This document shows positions 34,025 to 35,954 of a DNA stretch of 35,954 nucleotides, piece by piece. This stretch comes from Coprococcus sp. (lineage in GTDB: Bacteria > Bacillota > Clostridia > Lachnospirales > Lachnospiraceae). Under the pieces are notes generated by a model. That model was not told where the DNA came from and searched no databases. It saw only the letters and a list, made by a program, of their open reading frames with translations. The stretch spans positions 1 to 35,954 of the forward strand of contig JAEDGW010000014.1 of the NCBI GenBank assembly GCA_016297325.1, given 5' to 3'. Numbering within the stretch: the first letter of the stretch is position 1; each line of letters begins with the position of its first letter. The translations under genes were made by a program, and so were the position numbers.

Positions 34025-34740
34025 TGCCTCGACCAGCCGTCGATCCCGGCACCTTCAATCGACGAAAATATCCTGTCCTTGACGTCTGGCACACGGACTT
34101 TGAGCTCGTCTATTATATCCTTGCTTTCCTGGCGCTTTGTGACGCCGTCAGCGGGACAAGGGTTCTTGCATACCGGGAGGTCGTTTGCACGTGCAAAAGC
34201 TCTTATTTCGCCTTCTAGGGCGTAAATAAGAGGCCTTATGAGTGTGACACCTGATTTTTCAAGATGAGTGACCGGTGAAAACGTGTGTATGCGGCCTTCA
34301 TATAACATAGACATGAGAAAACTGGCTATCACATCGTCTTTATGATGAGCATATGCGATCTTATTACATCCTAGACTGGCGGCACAATCGTTGAAAGCGC
34401 CTTTTCTCATGCGGCTGCAGAGAGAGCAGGGATTTTGCTCTTTTCTGTAATCAAAAACAATTTCACCAATCTGAGTTTTACACACCGTATATCTAACCCC
34501 GAGGGATTCACAGTATTCTTTTAATCCGGATGTGTCAAAATCATCAAAGCCCAGATCAATGGTTATGGCCTCAAGATCAAATGGGATTGGGTAAAATGTT
34601 TTTAGCTTAGCCATTGCATAAAGTAATGTCAGGCTGTCCTTACCTCCGGATATTCCTATGGCAATTTTGTCTCCCGGACTTATCATATTGTAATCTGTCA
34701 CAGCGCGTCTTGTGTATGATAATAATTTCTGTATTTTCAT
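34021..34740 (-). CDS. ttcA: tRNA 2-thiocytidine biosynthesis protein TtcA-like
   Basis: ATP-dependent, iron-sulfur-containing thiolase acting on C32 of tRNAs. The 239-residue protein has the PP-loop SGGKDS at residues 31-36, a C105-x2-C108 pair (NPCSLCSR) and a later NPCP with Cys195, which fit the [4Fe-4S] ligands, and IAYAHHKDD near 128. The start at 34740 is preceded by GAGGTAA on the minus strand. It lies 34 bases after the recombinase gene on the same strand and may be co-transcribed. The TtcA family is certain; C32 as the target is by homology. Confidence 0.88.
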   Translation of the reverse strand: MKIQKLLSYTRRAVTDYNMISPGDKIAIGISGGKDSLTLLYAMAKLKTFYPIPFDLEAITIDLGFDDFDTSGLKEYCESLGVRYTVCKTQIGEIVFDYRKEQNPCSLCSRMRKGAFNDCAASLGCNKIAYAHHKDDVIASFLMSMLYEGRIHTFSPVTHLEKSGVTLIRPLIYALEGEIRAFARANDLPVCKNPCPADGVTKRQESKDIIDELKVRVPDVKDRIFSSIEGAGIDGWSRH

Positions 34741-34774
34741 AAGTTACCTCGTTGTTTACATAAATATATTATTG

Positions 34775-35866
34775 TTAATTATTTGTTCCTCGTTTATCCA
34801 GATCCGTGTTGACTGTATTTCTTTTTTCGCGTAATTGAACCTCATTCCTGTACCGTCTTTTTCTGTCCTCGTCCATGTCTGCATAATGCTTACGTGTGGT
34901 ATTGACGTCCGTATGACCAAGAACGTCTGCAACAAGATATATGTCGTCTGTAGCTCTGTATAATTCGGTTCCAAATGTGCTTCTGAGTTTGTGAGGCGTT
35001 ATGTGTTTAAGTGGAACGGAGGTGAGAGAGTATTTCTTAACAATATTCTCAACTGATCTGACAGAAATACGTTTTAACTGTCCTGACAGAAACAGAGCAT
35101 TCTCATGACCTTTTTCCGCAACCATTTTTTTTCGCTCATTCAGATATTCGATCAAAGCATCGCTTGCTTCATCGCTGAAATATACGTAAGCTTCCTTGCC
35201 ACCTTTTCTTAAGATCTTTATCCTCATATTGTCAAAGTCTACGTCGTTGATATCAATTCCAACACACTCTGATACACGCATTCCGGTACTGAGCATAAGT
35301 GATAGAAGAGCCAGATCCCTGACTTTGTTTTTTTCATGATACTTTTTCTGCCTTTCTGTAAGGCCGTCGCCGTATTCCACATTGTCCAGAAAATTGGCAA
35401 CTTCGTTCGGTTCCATACGAATAATTTTTTTGTCGTGTATCTTTGGCATATCAACCTTTTCGGCTGCATTTGAACTTATACGGTTATTCTTATAGAGATA
35501 GGCAAAGAACACTCTTAGTGCAGATAATTTGCGTTTCAGAGCCTGTTCGCCATTGGTATAAGTACGTCCGTTTTTTTCATAAAGACGCATGGCATCCAGA
35601 AATTCTTCGATATCTTCAGCTTCAAGCCGGCTGAGATCATCGGTTTTGATATCCTTTGGAGTTTTGCCTTTGTAGTATGGGTTGTGTTCACATAAAAATT
35701 CGTAGAATATCTTTATATCCCTGGCATAACCGAGTCTTGTCCTTGTGGACGTTGTTAGTTCAATCCCTCTAAATGCAATCGTTACATATTGTGGAAGCTC
35801 TGAGAGAATTTCCCTTAGCAATAGTATGTTGTTTTCGTCGACCTGTTTGCTGTATGATGTCGCCAT
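34775..35866 (-). CDS. Tyrosine recombinase, XerC/XerD-like
   Basis: A 363-residue site-specific recombinase. The N-terminal SAM-like core-binding domain (~30-130) precedes the catalytic domain. Catalytic residues are Arg197 (TGMRVSE), a KGGK lysine near 221-224, His292 and Arg295 (HKLR), His318 (LGHTD) and Tyr328 (HYADM), so the site is complete. AGGAGG precedes ATG at 35866. The charged C-terminal tail (~335-363) is long. It could be a chromosome-dimer resolvase or an integrase of a nearby element. No phage genes are in view and ttcA follows, so a chromosomal role is the simpler reading. Confidence 0.88.
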   Translation of the reverse strand: MATSYSKQVDENNILLLREILSELPQYVTIAFRGIELTTSTRTRLGYARDIKIFYEFLCEHNPYYKGKTPKDIKTDDLSRLEAEDIEEFLDAMRLYEKNGRTYTNGEQALKRKLSALRVFFAYLYKNNRISSNAAEKVDMPKIHDKKIIRMEPNEVANFLDNVEYGDGLTERQKKYHEKNKVRDLALLSLMLSTGMRVSECVGIDINDVDFDNMRIKILRKGGKEAYVYFSDEASDALIEYLNERKKMVAEKGHENALFLSGQLKRISVRSVENIVKKYSLTSVPLKHITPHKLRSTFGTELYRATDDIYLVADVLGHTDVNTTRKHYADMDEDRKRRYRNEVQLREKRNTVNTDLDKRGTNN

Positions 35867-35889
35867 TGTATGTAAACCTCCTGCGGTCT

Positions 35890-35954
35890 GTTGTATTTAT
35901 ATGTTTATAGTTATTATCTGTTTATAGTTTATAAGTTTATAAGTTTATAAGTTT
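35890..35954. repeat. AT-rich 8-bp tandem repeat upstream of the recombinase, continuing off the window
   Basis: Three exact TTTATAAG units at 35928-35951 plus the start of a fourth at the window end follow diverged TTTATAG-like units from about 35896. On the minus strand this is the promoter region of the tyrosine recombinase and supplies several TATAAA-like sequences. No defined -35/-10 pair can be singled out. Confidence 0.7.

Overview
The window looks like a chromosomal segment of a low-to-moderate GC, Gram-positive member of the Clostridia, most likely Lachnospiraceae (Coprococcus- or Roseburia-like). This rests on the gene order miaB-mutS-mutL-miaA, on mreCD-pbp2-minCDE-rodA-mgsA, on ylmE-sepF-divIVA, on strong AGGAGG-type ribosome binding sites, and on the mix of ATG, GTG and TTG starts. 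Genus assignment is inference. No rRNA, tRNA, CRISPR array or prophage was seen.

Left edge (1-2580), accessory: the last 34 codons of an unidentified gene; a degenerate ~19-bp tandem array; an Rpn/PD-(D/E)XK nuclease-transposase family gene bracketed by two near-identical ~74-nt stem-loop repeats; and a small membrane-anchored protein of unknown function. The Shine-Dalgarno of that small gene lies inside a perfect 10-bp hairpin.

Centre left (2580-17552), housekeeping, all on the plus strand and tightly packed: two FAD flavoproteins; proB (no proA beside it); a DUF896 protein; 5-formyl-THF cyclo-ligase; a patatin-like lipase; the tRNA-modification and mismatch-repair block miaB-mutS-mutL-miaA; a methionine gamma-lyase-family PLP enzyme; and radC. 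MutL carries an unusual 6 x 12-residue repeat in its linker.

Centre right (17549-33000), cell shape and division: mreC-mreD-PBP2-minC-minD-minE-rodA, mgsA and a lipoprotein D,D-carboxypeptidase. After a terminator come a small P-loop protein, a HlyD-like membrane fusion protein, ylmE(yggS)-sepF-divIVA, then aroB, lspA and rluD. mreB is absent from the place where it usually precedes mreC: radC and mreC overlap by 4 nt. Together these genes place and run the elongation and division peptidoglycan machinery. Both MinE and DivIVA are encoded.

Right edge (33000-35954): a strong terminator, a clear sigma-A-type promoter and a cytidylate-kinase-like gene, then a bidirectional terminator. Convergent to these lie ttcA and a XerC/D-like tyrosine recombinase on the minus strand. 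The ttcA stop codon is embedded in an exact-period 14-bp tandem array of 8 degenerate units, and an 8-bp AT-rich tandem repeat lies upstream of the recombinase at the window edge.

The most unusual items are the tandem arrays abutting gene ends, the repeat-bracketed Rpn gene, the hairpin-masked start of the unknown small gene, the MutL linker repeat, the missing mreB and the very large PBP2. I did not find a clear defence island or biosynthetic cluster.
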